29,118 bases of DNA from Pelosinus fermentans (GCA_002434245.1 DJJR01000052.1:104455-133572), one strand, 5' to 3'; counted from the first letter of the stretch, positions 8,541-18,182 are shown. Numbers and translations: made by a program. Notes: generated from the sequence alone by a model not told the origin.

Positions 8541-8563
8541 TTTCGCTATTACTCTTTTACTAA

Positions 8564-8579
8564 TGCATTAACCATGCCA
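8564..8579 (-). promoter_or_regulatory. Sigma-54 (-24/-12) promoter of the gar operon
   Basis: On the minus strand TGGCATGGTTAATGCA matches TGGCAYRN4TTGCW at all but one position, with the invariant GG and GC exactly 10 bp apart. Predicted start near 8553, about 80 nt before garP. The divergent gene is a sigma-54 activator, which strongly supports the assignment. Confidence 0.82.
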
Positions 8580-8625
8580 ACTATAAAACGTTGAATTATC
8601 TGACTCTTATAATAATCCATCTGCC

Positions 8626-8677
8626 ACAATTGCAATATTATATACAACAATTGCAGCGTTAATTACTACAATTGTTG
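8626..8677. promoter_or_regulatory. Three ACAATTG elements at 21-bp intervals: probable activator binding array
   Basis: ACAATTGCA at 8626, ACAATTGCA at 8647 and ACAATTGTTG at 8668: the same heptamer at exact 21-bp steps (two helical turns), so all three face the same side of the helix. Their centres are about 77, 98 and 119 bp upstream of the predicted gar start, the normal enhancer distance for sigma-54 activators. The third copy touches the activator gene's own promoter. Confidence 0.7.
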
Positions 8678-8707
8678 TTGTGTTTTTCTTTTTAAAGCAT
8701 GTATAAT
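8678..8707 (+). promoter_or_regulatory. Sigma-A promoter of the activator gene
   Basis: TTGTGT (8678-8683), an 18-bp spacer and a perfect TATAAT (8702-8707), 33 bp before the TTG start at 8741. The -35 abuts the third ACAATTG element, so the activator may repress its own gene. Confidence 0.65.
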
Positions 8708-8740
8708 AGATAAGACATTTACTATAAAGGACTGAGAGCA

Positions 8741-10672
8741 TTGTCAAAAATCGCCTTTATTGCTCCGGATAAACAATTATTTTTGCAAGGCAAGAAAATC
8801 ATTCATGAACTGGGCTTGCATCACAAATTTGATATCTATTTAGCGAGACTAAATAGAGGAATTAGACTTGCCAAAAAACTGCAAAATGAAGACGTTGATG
8901 TGATTGTCTGCCGAGGCGGCACCGCCCGATTAATCATTGAGTCTCGAGTGAATATACCCGTTGTTGAAATTCCCATTACAGGTCAAGACCTGGCCCAAGT
9001 TTTTCATGAGTCCAAAAAGCTGACAGGGCTGCCTCACCCCAAGGTTGCCATATTGGCATTCAGCAATATGGTCCACGATATCGAAATACTATCAACCATT
9101 CTCGACATTGAGTTGACCATTTATCCTCTTAAAACCGTTGAGGATCTCCCTTCCAAAATAGCAGAAGTAGCAGTAACAGATGCAGACATCGTGGTAGGCG
9201 GTATAAAAACCATTCTTCTGGCTGCCAAAAAAGGATTAATGACTCACCTCATACGCTCCGGAGATTTTTCCATCCGAACGGCATTTCTTGAAGCCCAAAA
9301 AATTATGCTGGGTCGAAAAATCGAAAAAGAAAAAGCCCAAGAAATTAAAGCCTTAGTAGACTATTCATTAGACGGCATTATCAGCATTAATAAGGACAAA
9401 GTCATCAAAGTTTTTAACCCGACGGCAGAACGATTGCTAACTCTCTCTGCTAAGGATATACTGGGGCAAAAAATAGACTCTGTGCTTACCTTTATCAATT
9501 TTGATGCTTGTTTACTAAAAGGCCAGCAATCCATCGGTCAAGTAGTTCAGCATGGTGCCATATGGATTAGCTTTAACATTGCACCTATCATCGTTGATCA
9601 ATTGATCATTGGTGCAATCATCGCGTTCCAGGATGTCACCCGCATTCAGGAAATGGAAGCGAGAATCCGCAACGAGCTAACCACCAGGAAATTTATTGCT
9701 AAATATCACTTCACCGATATATTAGGAATTTCGTCTCAGATGGTTGAAACCAAGCGAATTGCACAAGAAATGTCTTTAATTGATGCCACCGTATTAATTT
9801 CAGGAGAATCCGGCACAGGAAAAGAGTTGTTTGCCCAAAGCATACACAACGAAAGCCAACGAAAGCATGGACCATTTGTTGCTGTCAACTGTGCGGCCTT
9901 GCCGCAAAACTTACTTGAAAGCGAATTATTCGGTTATGTAGAAGGAGCATTTACGGGCGCAACAAAAAAAGGAAAACCCGGTTTATTTGAAATGGCTCAT
10001 ACGGGCACCATTTTTCTTGATGAAATCTCAGAAATGGATAAATACGCTCAAAGTCGCTTGCTTCGTGTGCTGCAGGAAAAGCAGGTCATGCGTCTCGGGG
10101 ATGACAAATACATACCCGTTGATATGAGGATTATTGCAGCTACTAATAAAAATTTAACGGGACTTATTAAAGAAGGACAATTTCGGCAAGATCTTTTTTA
10201 TCGGCTTAAAGTACTAACCATGACGCTGCCTGCATTACGCAACAGAAAAAATGATATACAATATCTTGCACATCATTTCTTGGAATATTATAAAAGACGA
10301 CATTTTAAACAGTTGGATATTTCTGATTCTGGATATAACTATCTATCCGGATATTCCTGGCCAGGGAATGTTCGGGAATTAAAGTATTTCATAGAAAGAT
10401 TGGTGGTCATCGCCAGTGAAAAATGGATTACCGAAGATGTGATAAAAAAATATTGGCATGACAGAGAAGATGAAACGGAACTACCTGCCATAGTGAGCGC
10501 TGACCTTCCAGTAGACAATGCCCCTCTGCCGTCAGAAGACAAGCGGATTACTGATGCATTAGCACAATGCCATTCCAACATAACCCGCGCGGCTAAATTA
10601 CTTGGAATGGATAGAAGCACACTGTATCGAAAATTGAAAGCTTATAAAATTGAAATCAAAAAAGCTTATTAA
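8741..10672 (+). CDS. Sigma-54-dependent activator with PrpR_N sensor, PAS, AAA+ and Fis-type HTH
   Basis: A 643-aa enhancer-binding protein. Domains: PrpR_N sensor (about 1-190, with VCRGGTARLI and VGGIKTILLAAKKGL), PAS (about 200-305, LVDYSLDGIISINKDKVIKVFNPTAE), AAA+ sigma-54 interaction domain (about 325-560), and a C-terminal Fis HTH (612-635, NITRAAKLLGMDRSTLYRKL). Walker A is GESGTGKE (355-362), the sigma-54 contact loop GAFTGA is intact (402-407) and Walker B is FLDE (425-428), so it should be an active ATPase. The start is TTG with AAAGGA about 9 nt upstream. It is divergent from garP and probably activates the gar operon. PrpR_N domains sense small ligands (2-methylcitrate in PrpR); here the ligand is probably galactarate or an intermediate, which is inference. 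Confidence 0.93.
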   Translation: MSKIAFIAPDKQLFLQGKKIIHELGLHHKFDIYLARLNRGIRLAKKLQNEDVDVIVCRGGTARLIIESRVNIPVVEIPITGQDLAQVFHESKKLTGLPHPKVAILAFSNMVHDIEILSTILDIELTIYPLKTVEDLPSKIAEVAVTDADIVVGGIKTILLAAKKGLMTHLIRSGDFSIRTAFLEAQKIMLGRKIEKEKAQEIKALVDYSLDGIISINKDKVIKVFNPTAERLLTLSAKDILGQKIDSVLTFINFDACLLKGQQSIGQVVQHGAIWISFNIAPIIVDQLIIGAIIAFQDVTRIQEMEARIRNELTTRKFIAKYHFTDILGISSQMVETKRIAQEMSLIDATVLISGESGTGKELFAQSIHNESQRKHGPFVAVNCAALPQNLLESELFGYVEGAFTGATKKGKPGLFEMAHTGTIFLDEISEMDKYAQSRLLRVLQEKQVMRLGDDKYIPVDMRIIAATNKNLTGLIKEGQFRQDLFYRLKVLTMTLPALRNRKNDIQYLAHHFLEYYKRRHFKQLDISDSGYNYLSGYSWPGNVRELKYFIERLVVIASEKWITEDVIKKYWHDREDETELPAIVSADLPVDNAPLPSEDKRITDALAQCHSNITRAAKLLGMDRSTLYRKLKAYKIEIKKAY

Positions 10673-10710
10673 AACAATACGAACTTTTGAACCGCGAAGA
10701 CGGGAAGAAA

Positions 10711-10748
10711 AAGGGCAGTGCCAAAACATTCGTTTCAGCACTGCCCTT
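10711..10748. terminator. Bidirectional terminator between convergent genes
   Basis: Perfect 11-bp stem AAGGGCAGTGC (10711-10721) / GCACTGCCCTT (10738-10748) with a 16-nt loop. TTTT follows on the plus strand and TTTTTCTT on the minus strand. It can end both the activator gene and the tetrapyrrole operon. A partial CGCAGAG-type repeat (GAACCGCGAAGACGGGAAG, 10689-10707) abuts it. Confidence 0.82.
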
Positions 10749-10796
10749 TTACGAAGGGTTATTCTATTATCTCAGTATGGTTTCGAGAATTACCAA

Positions 10797-11249
10797 TCAT
10801 ACTTTCGTAACGATAAAACGACACACTTTATCCCCGCTCGTCTTGCAAAGAGGCCTATCTAATCGGGCATTAAATCCCTTGTATAGCACATCATCAATCT
10901 CGCAGTAAATGGCACCCAATTCTTGATCCCCTAGCTCCGTCCACATATCTTGCATTGGACAATAGGTAATGTCCTCAGGATGATCAGGATTCCTTTCCCA
11001 AGAGATTCCCGGCATATCCCTTACCTTTGTATACGTCTCTGGATTTATTTTTAATCCTCTTTCTGCCGCTTCTTCCTTCATAGAGACAAGCCTGGCTTCA
11101 CCAAAATTATGTATGGCAGCTCGTATCGATTCTTTTCCTAATTCTGATCCCATTCTTTCGACCATTTCTTTAGCCATAAAATAATATAACTCTGCCATTA
11201 GCTTAGCCATTCTTTCCACAGGTTCACCATCACTGCGAACTTTGCTCAT
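10797..11249 (-). CDS. Small protein of the ATC-hydrolase-like family (L-2-amino-thiazoline-4-carboxylate hydrolase type)
   Basis: A 150-aa soluble protein with no signal or membrane segment. The N-terminal half is helical (ERMAKLMAELYYFMAKEMVERMG), with IHNFGEARL in the middle. The C-terminal half has CPMQDMW, GAIYCEIDDVLYKGFN and ends GDKVCRFIVTKV, a pattern I associate with the small family named after L-2-amino-thiazoline-4-carboxylic acid hydrolase. Many members are of unknown function and the name should not be read as an activity. The ATG has GAGGGGG 7 nt upstream. It starts 47 bp after the hemL stop and is the last gene of the tetrapyrrole operon before the terminator, so a role tied to tetrapyrrole or cofactor metabolism is possible but unproven. 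Confidence 0.65.
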   Translation of the reverse strand: MSKVRSDGEPVERMAKLMAELYYFMAKEMVERMGSELGKESIRAAIHNFGEARLVSMKEEAAERGLKINPETYTKVRDMPGISWERNPDHPEDITYCPMQDMWTELGDQELGAIYCEIDDVLYKGFNARLDRPLCKTSGDKVCRFIVTKV

Positions 11250-11296
11250 CTGCTAACCCCCTCGGTTATCAAAGCTTTTATTCTGTAAGCTCAACT

Positions 11297-12613
11297 TTAT
11301 TTATTGTTTTTAAGGTACTCTGCCACTTTAGCAAAAGCATAACCGCTTGCTGCAATCGTAGCAGCAATATCTTCTTCCGAATGAGCAGCAGACATAAATC
11401 CTGCTTCAAATTGAGACGGTGCCATATATACGCCTTGCTTTAACATCTCATGAAAGAAGGTATTGAAGGCACCAATATCCGATTGTTTCGCACTCTCATA
11501 ATCATATACAGGTTGGTCTGTGAAGAAAATGCCAAACATGGCACCAAGCTGATGGTACTGCAATATAAAACCATGCTTCTCGCCTTGAGCGCGAATTCCG
11601 GCACATAAAGTTTTGGTTTTCTCAGCTAACTTCTCATACAGTCCAGGTGTTTGCGATAAGAGGGAAAGAGTGGTAATCCCTGCTGTCATTGCCAACGGAT
11701 TACCGCTTAGTGTACCTGCCTGATATACAGGGCCAGCAGGAGAAATGAGCTCCATAATATCCTGCCTGCCGCCATAGGCACCTACGGGCAAACCGCCGCC
11801 GATAATCTTTCCTAAGCAAGTCAAATCAGGTTTTATACCGAACACTGACTGTGCTCCGCTGTAAGCCACACGAAAACCAGTCATAACCTCATCAAATATC
11901 AGCAAAGAACCATATCGCTGCGTAATTTCACGTACGGCTGCCAGGTATCCTTCTTGCGGCAGCACCATTCCCATGTTGCCGGCAACAGGTTCAATAATGA
12001 CGGCAGCAATTTCTTCGCCATATTGAGAAAAGACCTCTGTCAGAGCTATTATATCATTATAATTTACGGAAATCGTTCCACCGGCAACAGCGTCAGATAC
12101 GCCAGGACTGTCAGGTATACCTAAGGTAGCCGCCCCTGACCCTGCCTTTACCAGCAGACTATCATGATGTCCATGATAGCAGCCAATAAATTTAACAATT
12201 TTGCTGCGTTTCGTATACGCTCTTGCTAAACGCAATACACTCATGGTAGCCTCTGTTCCTGAATTCACCATGCGTATCAATTCCATAGAAGGGACGGCCT
12301 GCTGCACTAATTTAGCCAAGGTAGTCTCTAAAAGAGTAGGTGCTCCATAACTTGTTCCATTAGACACAGCTTGAACTAAGGCTTCTACTACTGCAGGATG
12401 AGCATGACCTAAAATCATCGGACCCCATGATCCAACATAATCAATATATTGATTCGAATCAATATCATATAAATGGCTGCCTGCAGCCCTCGCAATAAAA
12501 GGCGGCGTTCCGCCAACACCTCGAAAGGAACGTACAGGACTATTAACGCCCCCTGGTATATACTGCTTTGCTTCATTAAATGCTTCAGTCGATTTATTTA
12601 AATGAAATGCCAT
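11297..12613 (-). CDS. hemL: Glutamate-1-semialdehyde 2,1-aminomutase
   Basis: PLP enzyme converting glutamate-1-semialdehyde to 5-aminolevulinate in the C5 pathway, 438 aa. Visible marks: substrate-binding [10 protein letters not shown] (21-30), [17 protein letters not shown] (116-132), CYHGHHDS, the PLP-ring aspartate in [10 protein letters not shown] (Asp241) and the Schiff-base lysine in [16 protein letters not shown] (Lys269). The ATG has AGGAGG upstream. It lies 44 bp after hemB. With hemA in the same operon, both enzymes of the C5 route are encoded together. Confidence 0.97.
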   Translation of the reverse strand: MAFHLNKSTEAFNEAKQYIPGGVNSPVRSFRGVGGTPPFIARAAGSHLYDIDSNQYIDYVGSWGPMILGHAHPAVVEALVQAVSNGTSYGAPTLLETTLAKLVQQAVPSMELIRMVNSGTEATMSVLRLARAYTKRSKIVKFIGCYHGHHDSLLVKAGSGAATLGIPDSPGVSDAVAGGTISVNYNDIIALTEVFSQYGEEIAAVIIEPVAGNMGMVLPQEGYLAAVREITQRYGSLLIFDEVMTGFRVAYSGAQSVFGIKPDLTCLGKIIGGGLPVGAYGGRQDIMELISPAGPVYQAGTLSGNPLAMTAGITTLSLLSQTPGLYEKLAEKTKTLCAGIRAQGEKHGFILQYHQLGAMFGIFFTDQPVYDYESAKQSDIGAFNTFFHEMLKQGVYMAPSQFEAGFMSAAHSEEDIAATIAASGYAFAKVAEYLKNNK

Positions 12614-12657
12614 GAGTAGACCTCCTAAAATAATAAGGTGGTTTATTGCCTCTATTC

Positions 12658-13632
12658 TTATTCCTCTTTTAACCAGCGGGCAACATCCATCGCATGATAG
12701 GTAATAATAATATCCGCTCCAGCCCGTTTCATGCTAATCAGTGTTTCCATCACTGTACGCTTTTCATCAATCCATCCTTGGGCTGCTGCAGCTTTAACCA
12801 TAGAATATTCACCACTTACGTTATATACTGCCAAAGGATAGTCAAAGCGATCCCTAACTTGACGAACAATGTCCAAATACACCAAGGCTGGTTTCACCAT
12901 AATAATATCTGCACCTTCTGCAATATCTAACTCGACCTCGCGCATAGCTTCCCGACTATTAGACGGGTCCATTTGGTAGCTTTTGCGATCACCAAATTGG
13001 GGCGCTGAATCAGCAGCGTCACGGAATGGTCCATAATAAGCAGATGCATATTTTACGGCATAGGACATAATGGATATATTGCTATAGCCACTCTCATTTA
13101 ACGCATTACGAATAGCTAATATACGTCCATCCATCATATCAGAAGGCGCTATGATATCAGCGCCTGCCTGAGCCTGACTCACAGCGGTTTTTGCCAGTAA
13201 TTCCAAGGTACTGTCATTATCAACCTCTTGACCTTTCAGCAAGCCGCAATGACCATGGCTGGTATATTCACACAGACAAACATCACCAATGACTACGATT
13301 TCAGGTAACGCCGCCTTAATCAGACTCATTGCTTTTTGCACAGGACTATTCATATCCCAGGCACTTGATCCTTCTGCATCTTTATATTCAGGAAGACCAA
13401 AAATGATAACTGCCGGTATACCTAAGGAAAATGCCTCAGCGGCTTCCTTGACTGCCATATCGGGAGACAAATGAAAAACACCTGGCATAGAAGAAATTTC
13501 CCTCCGTATTTGATTTCCGGGAACCACAAACAAAGGATATACTAGATTACCAACCTCAAGAGTTGTTTCCCGAACTAACTGCCTTATACCGGCAGAGACT
13601 CTAAGACGTCGGGGACGAAGCAAAGAACTCAT
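12658..13632 (-). CDS. hemB: Porphobilinogen synthase (5-aminolevulinate dehydratase)
   Basis: Condenses two 5-aminolevulinate molecules to porphobilinogen, 324 aa. Both active-site lysines are present: Lys194 in MSYAVKYAS and Lys247 in [12 protein letters not shown]. The metal loop [14 protein letters not shown] carries three cysteines (119, 121, 129), the zinc-type site rather than the aspartate-rich magnesium type. The [11 protein letters not shown] lid region is present. It starts 2 bp after the CobA-HemD stop, so translation is probably coupled. Confidence 0.97.
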   Translation of the reverse strand: MSSLLRPRRLRVSAGIRQLVRETTLEVGNLVYPLFVVPGNQIRREISSMPGVFHLSPDMAVKEAAEAFSLGIPAVIIFGLPEYKDAEGSSAWDMNSPVQKAMSLIKAALPEIVVIGDVCLCEYTSHGHCGLLKGQEVDNDSTLELLAKTAVSQAQAGADIIAPSDMMDGRILAIRNALNESGYSNISIMSYAVKYASAYYGPFRDAADSAPQFGDRKSYQMDPSNSREAMREVELDIAEGADIIMVKPALVYLDIVRQVRDRFDYPLAVYNVSGEYSMVKAAAAQGWIDEKRTVMETLISMKRAGADIIITYHAMDVARWLKEE

Positions 13633-13634
13633 TT

Positions 13635-15155
13635 TTAATCCTCCTCATATAGCGTTTTAATGACTTCCATCATACCGTGAATCGTATACTCCTCACCAAT
13701 CACATCCGGATTAATGCCATGTTCCAAGCACGTTCCGGCAGTGATCGGACCTATGCACGCAATCTTGGCATTTTTTAAGAGTTCTGCTCCCTGGTCTCCT
13801 AATAAATTTAGTAAATTGGTTACTGTAGAAGAGCTGGTGAATGTAACAAGATCGATTTCTCCTGCTTTTAACTTTTTTGATAGAATCCTACCATCCGTAT
13901 CCCCAGTAAGAGTGCGATAGACAGGAACTACGTTTACCTTTGCTCCCATTTCTCCTAATTTTTCCGGTAAAAGATCTCTTGCTACCAACGCTCTCGGAAT
14001 AAGCACTGACATACCTGGCTGAATCCTGCCAGTCATTGCAACAACAATACCTTCGGCTCTAAATTCCAACGGCACAATATCTGCTAAAATTCCATACTCT
14101 TTTAGCCTTGCTGCTGTTTGCGCACCAATAGCAGCAACCTGAACGCTGCCTAAAGCCCGACTATCTTTCCTCATGCTATGTAAACGTTTAAAGAAATATT
14201 CAACACCATTAACGCTGGTAAAAATCAGCCAATCATACGTAGTTAATTTTTCAATTGCTTCATCCAGTTCAGTATAGCTCTCTGGCGGAACCAGCTTGAT
14301 GGCTGGTGCTTCTATACATTGAGCTCCCAACGCTTCTAATTGACCTGTTAAAACACTGGCCTGCTCTCTGGCACGAGTGACCAATGCCGTTTTCCCAAAC
14401 AGCAAACGTTGATCAAACCAGCCCAACTGTTCACGCAATTTTACAACTTCGCCGACAATAAAAATAGCTGGCGGCTTGATCCCTGCTTTTGCCACATCCT
14501 CAGCAGCGTTCCCTACCGTCGTAACTAAAACCTTCTGTTCAGGTTTCGTTCCCCAGCGAATCACTGCAGCAGGTGTATCTGCAGAGCGACCATGCTCAAT
14601 TAATTTCGATGTAATATGAGGAAGATTTTCTACTCCCATTAAAAATACCAAGGTATCTACCCCAGTAGATATATGTGACCATTTAATCGTTGATTCCGGC
14701 TTCGCGGGATCTTCATGTCCAGTGATTACCGCAAATGAAGTCGCAATCCCTCGATGGGTCACAGGAATGCCAGCATATGCAGGCACTGAAATGGCTGAAG
14801 TTATTCCAGGTACAATTTCAAAAGAAATATGATTTTCTACTAAGGTTAGTGCTTCTTCACCACCCCGCCCAAAGACAAAAGGATCTCCGCCTTTTAAGCG
14901 CACTACATTTTTTCCCTCTTTTGCTTTATCCACCAGCAGCTGGTTAATATCTTCCTGACGCATCGTATGATCACTGGAAGCCTTGCCTACATAAATAAGC
15001 TCTGCATCTTCTCTAGCTGTCGACAACAATCGATCATCTGCTAATCGATCATATACAATCGTATCTGCCTGCTGTATATATTCGAGGGCTTTCACACTGA
15101 TAAGCTTATAGTCCCCCGGACCTGCTCCTACTAAATAAACAATTCCTTGCCTCAT
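13635..15155 (-). CDS. cobA-hemD: Fused uroporphyrinogen-III C-methyltransferase / uroporphyrinogen-III synthase
   Basis: A two-domain 506-aa protein. Residues 1 to about 245 are the SAM-dependent methyltransferase (SUMT/CobA): [10 protein letters not shown] near the start, [27 protein letters not shown] and [22 protein letters not shown]. Residues about 250-506 are HemD, the cyclising uroporphyrinogen-III synthase ([46 protein letters not shown]). HemD closes hydroxymethylbilane from HemC and the CobA part methylates the product to precorrin-2, the branch to sirohaem and B12. Fusions of this order are common in anaerobic Firmicutes. It lies 75 bp after hemC and abuts hemB. Confidence 0.96.
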   Translation of the reverse strand: MRQGIVYLVGAGPGDYKLISVKALEYIQQADTIVYDRLADDRLLSTAREDAELIYVGKASSDHTMRQEDINQLLVDKAKEGKNVVRLKGGDPFVFGRGGEEALTLVENHISFEIVPGITSAISVPAYAGIPVTHRGIATSFAVITGHEDPAKPESTIKWSHISTGVDTLVFLMGVENLPHITSKLIEHGRSADTPAAVIRWGTKPEQKVLVTTVGNAAEDVAKAGIKPPAIFIVGEVVKLREQLGWFDQRLLFGKTALVTRAREQASVLTGQLEALGAQCIEAPAIKLVPPESYTELDEAIEKLTTYDWLIFTSVNGVEYFFKRLHSMRKDSRALGSVQVAAIGAQTAARLKEYGILADIVPLEFRAEGIVVAMTGRIQPGMSVLIPRALVARDLLPEKLGEMGAKVNVVPVYRTLTGDTDGRILSKKLKAGEIDLVTFTSSSTVTNLLNLLGDQGAELLKNAKIACIGPITAGTCLEHGINPDVIGEEYTIHGMMEVIKTLYEED

Positions 15156-15230
15156 TATTTTCTCCTCCTGATAGAACGTAATTTATATTCTAGATGATAG
15201 CAAAGAACATATTGCGTTCTTTTTGAACCA

Positions 15231-16163
15231 TTAATGATTTACTTCCAGTTCTTGCAGAATCTCTCGTCCACCCTCGCCGAGCATCCGTTGTGCTAAATCA
15301 CGACCAAGCTTCTTGCCATCCTGTGGACTCCCACTAATGGTTTGTCGAATCTGACGCGCTCCATCCACTGACAAGATAGCCGCTTCTAACGTTAATACCT
15401 CTTGTTCTATTCTCCCGAACACACCAATAGGAATCTGGCAGCCGCCTTCTACTTCAGCCAAATACATCCGTTCTGCTTCTACAGCCCAGCGAGTCTCCTG
15501 ATGATTTAAAAAAGCAAGCATCTTTAATACTTCTGCATCATCACTGCGCGCCTCAATAGCCAAAGCCCCTTGTCCCACTGCTGGCAAACAAATATCCTGG
15601 GGCAATACTTGCGTAATTTTCTCTTGCCAGCCCAAACGTTTTAAACCAGCGACGGCTAAGATAATTCCATCGAACTCGCCATTCTCTAATTTTTTTAGCC
15701 TGGTATCCAGATTGCCCCGCAGGTCACCAATCTTAAGATCTGGCCGATATTTAAGCAGCTGTGCCTTTCGCCTTAAACTTGAAGTCCCTACCCTAGCGCC
15801 TTGTGGTAAATTGTCCACAGTACCATAGTTAGGGCTGATAAAGGCATCTCCAGCATCGACGCGCTCAGTAATAGCAGCCAGCAGCAATCCCTCTGGCAGT
15901 TCGGTTGGCATATCCTTTAAGCTGTGCACGGCCAAATCGATTTGCCCATTTAGCATTGCCGTTTCTAATTCTTTGGTAAATAAACCCTTACCGCCAATTC
16001 TAGCCAAAGGTACATCTAAAATTTTATCACCAGTAGTTACAATATGAAGCAGCTCTACATCCACATCAGGATACTGAGCTCTTATACAGTCAGCAATATG
16101 ATTTGCCTGCCATAGAGCCAGCTTACTGCCCCGCGTACCGATAGTAATTTTTTTTCTTTTCAC
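15231..16163 (-). CDS. hemC: Porphobilinogen deaminase (hydroxymethylbilane synthase)
   Basis: Polymerises four porphobilinogens to hydroxymethylbilane, 310 aa. Starts IGTRGSKLALWQANH. The catalytic aspartate is in HSLKDMP (Asp84), the arginine-rich binding block is GTSSLRRKAQL, and the cysteine carrying the dipyrromethane cofactor is Cys242 in EGGCQIPIG. The start is GTG at 16163, with GGAGAGGG 8 nt upstream. It overlaps the 3' end of hemA by 41 bp in another frame, implying coupled translation. Confidence 0.96.
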   Translation of the reverse strand: MKRKKITIGTRGSKLALWQANHIADCIRAQYPDVDVELLHIVTTGDKILDVPLARIGGKGLFTKELETAMLNGQIDLAVHSLKDMPTELPEGLLLAAITERVDAGDAFISPNYGTVDNLPQGARVGTSSLRRKAQLLKYRPDLKIGDLRGNLDTRLKKLENGEFDGIILAVAGLKRLGWQEKITQVLPQDICLPAVGQGALAIEARSDDAEVLKMLAFLNHQETRWAVEAERMYLAEVEGGCQIPIGVFGRIEQEVLTLEAAILSVDGARQIRQTISGSPQDGKKLGRDLAQRMLGEGGREILQELEVNH

Positions 16164-17439
16164 GATGTCTGCCCTCTCCTATTGTATCAAGTTTAAACAA
16201 ATCCAGTATTGCATCTAAATAGAACTGTTCTTTATGCGTACAGGCTCCCTCATTAATGCAAACCATAGGATCTCTTAACATTTTACGTATAATCATCTTT
16301 GACATATTTTCCACGGCCTTACGTTCATCTGCTGTAATATCAGGCAATTTCGTCAGCGCTCGCTTCAACTCCCGCTGACGAATTTTTTCTGCCTTGTCTG
16401 TCAAACGTGCCATAACAGGACGAAGTGACAAATAACGGAATTTAATCATCAATTCCTCTAATTCTCTTTTTATAATTTCTTCAGCCAATTCAGCTTCCTG
16501 TTCCCTTAAACGAACATTAGACTCCACAACCGCTTCCAAATCATCAATGTTATATAAACGTACTCCCGCAATAGCAGATACCTCAGGTTCCACATCCCGG
16601 GGTACAGCAATGTCAATAATAATAATAGGACGTCCTTGACGCTTGGGCATTAAATGAGCCACATCCCAGGCACGTATCACGTAATGAGGAGCACCAGTAG
16701 AAGTAATAATAATATCAGCATCCACAGCACTTTTCATAAAACTTTCAAAGGGTACGGCGACTCCGCGAAATTGTTCCGCCAACTCTACCGCTCTTTCGTA
16801 TTTACGATTGGAAACGATTACCGTTTTGACACCATTTCCTACTAAATGCTTTGCTGTAAGTTCACCCATTTGTCCCGCCCCCAGCAATAACACATTGGAA
16901 GCAGATAAATTACCAAATACGTTCTTAGCTAGCTCTACAGCGGCATAGCTGACAGACACTGCACTATGGGCGATTCGGGTTTCACTGCGAACCTTCTTCC
17001 CCACAGCAATGGCTCTGTTAAATAACGTATTGAGTACTGTACTTGTAGTGCCAACATCCCTAGCTACTGAATAAGCCTTTTTCACCTGACTTAAAATTTG
17101 ACCTTCCCCTATAATAAGAGAATCAAGACTTGCCGATACCCGAAATAAATGTTCAATACAATCTTCTTCCACATAAAAAAAGAAGTCTTCCATATCAAGA
17201 GTGCTTTCGGATATTCGTTGCAAAAACTGCTGCATTACCGGAAATCCATCTTCCGCATCATCTACTACAGCATACATCTCTGTACGATTACAGGTAGACA
17301 GTAATACACATTCGCTAATTTCTTCATATTCATGAAGATGATTCAATGCCGTTTTGATCTTATCCTCAGAAAAAGTAAAACATTCCCGCACATCCACCGA
17401 TGCCGTCTTATGATTGAGTCCTAGTACAACCAATTGCAT
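16123..17439 (-). CDS. hemA: Glutamyl-tRNA reductase
   Basis: First committed enzyme of C5 tetrapyrrole synthesis: reduces glutamyl-tRNA(Glu) to glutamate-1-semialdehyde with NADPH. 438 aa. The N-terminal catalytic domain has GLNHKTASVDVRE and the active-site Cys50 in LLSTCNRTEMYA. Then come GEGQILSQVKKAY, the NADPH domain (VLLLGAGQMGELTAKHL) and the C-terminal helical dimerisation region (LRPVMARLTDKAEKIR). The tail is basic and ends in a different frame inside hemC. Its start overlaps the 3' end of the sirC-like gene by 32 bp. Placement first among the hem genes fits its role as the control point. Confidence 0.97.
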   Translation of the reverse strand: MQLVVLGLNHKTASVDVRECFTFSEDKIKTALNHLHEYEEISECVLLSTCNRTEMYAVVDDAEDGFPVMQQFLQRISESTLDMEDFFFYVEEDCIEHLFRVSASLDSLIIGEGQILSQVKKAYSVARDVGTTSTVLNTLFNRAIAVGKKVRSETRIAHSAVSVSYAAVELAKNVFGNLSASNVLLLGAGQMGELTAKHLVGNGVKTVIVSNRKYERAVELAEQFRGVAVPFESFMKSAVDADIIITSTGAPHYVIRAWDVAHLMPKRQGRPIIIIDIAVPRDVEPEVSAIAGVRLYNIDDLEAVVESNVRLREQEAELAEEIIKRELEELMIKFRYLSLRPVMARLTDKAEKIRQRELKRALTKLPDITADERKAVENMSKMIIRKMLRDPMVCINEGACTHKEQFYLDAILDLFKLDTIGEGRHREKKKNYYRYAGQ

Positions 17440-18070
17440 TTTTAATCTTAGCCTCCGCCTCTTTTATCCTGCCTTCCTTAAGCAAGATAATTACTTCCTG
17501 GTCCAAGGTCCTTCGCCAAAAGGATTCTCTTTCTTTTGCTGTCGAAAGCTGCTCTTTTATCTGCTCTCGTGCCTTAGCCACTAACTCAAGATAGATTCCA
17601 TATTCCGCTCCATAACGCTCTTCTAATTCCTCACGTAATTTTTTTGCCAACGCCGGGCTTTTACCACCAGTAGAGATCGTAAGCAGCAAATCTCCATGAG
17701 AAATTTGGGATGGCACACTAAAATTGCCAAGCTCCGGTGCATCCGTCACATTTACAAGAGCACCTGCACCCATACCTTCCTCAGCAGCCCATTTATTTAC
17801 TGCGTTACTATCGGTAGCGCAAATTACAATAAAAAAACCATTAACATCACCCTGTTGGTAAGACCGAGCAATATGAATAATACTCTTGTCCTCTACTAAG
17901 GAAGCCAACTGCTTCGTAAGGGCAGGGCTTACTACCGTAACCATTCCGCCAGCAGCCAAAAGTGCTCCAACTTTACGCTGGGCCACACTCCCGCCGCCAA
18001 CAACCATACAGGGGCGACCACTAATTTGTAAGTTTATCGGATAACAGGGCACATTTTTCACATCCTTCAT
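17408..18070 (-). CDS. Precorrin-2 dehydrogenase / sirohydrochlorin ferrochelatase-type protein (SirC/Met8/CysG N-domain)
   Basis: NAD-dependent oxidation of precorrin-2 to sirohydrochlorin, possibly also metal insertion as in Met8. 220 aa: dinucleotide-binding CMVVGGGSVAQRKVGALLAAG (21-41), the acidic residue Asp110 in NVTDAPELGNFSVPS, TISTGGKSPALAKKLREELE, then a helical C-terminal domain. First gene of the tetrapyrrole operon, so it processes precorrin-2 from the downstream CobA-HemD fusion. The start is uncertain. The ATG at 18070 has no clear ribosome site, whereas the GTG at 18052 has AAGGA 10 nt upstream and gives MPCYPINL, closer to the usual start of this family. Confidence 0.92.
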   Translation of the reverse strand: MKDVKNVPCYPINLQISGRPCMVVGGGSVAQRKVGALLAAGGMVTVVSPALTKQLASLVEDKSIIHIARSYQQGDVNGFFIVICATDSNAVNKWAAEEGMGAGALVNVTDAPELGNFSVPSQISHGDLLLTISTGGKSPALAKKLREELEERYGAEYGIYLELVAKAREQIKEQLSTAKERESFWRRTLDQEVIILLKEGRIKEAEAKIKNAIGCTRTQS

Positions 18071-18182
18071 ATTTTAGCATATTTCGCACTAAAAATGTAA
18101 TATTCCTCTATTAGAATGTACAAAGATTCACTTTTAATTTTTAACTCCATGCCGGTCCTTTAAATTCAATAAAAAATAACCG

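Noticed and set aside
18071..18182. Promoter of the tetrapyrrole operon
   Set aside because: TAAAAT with an upstream TGC, and TTGTAC farther up, are possible elements, but no pair with good spacing and a sensible distance to a start codon could be defended. No RNA switch was recognised either.
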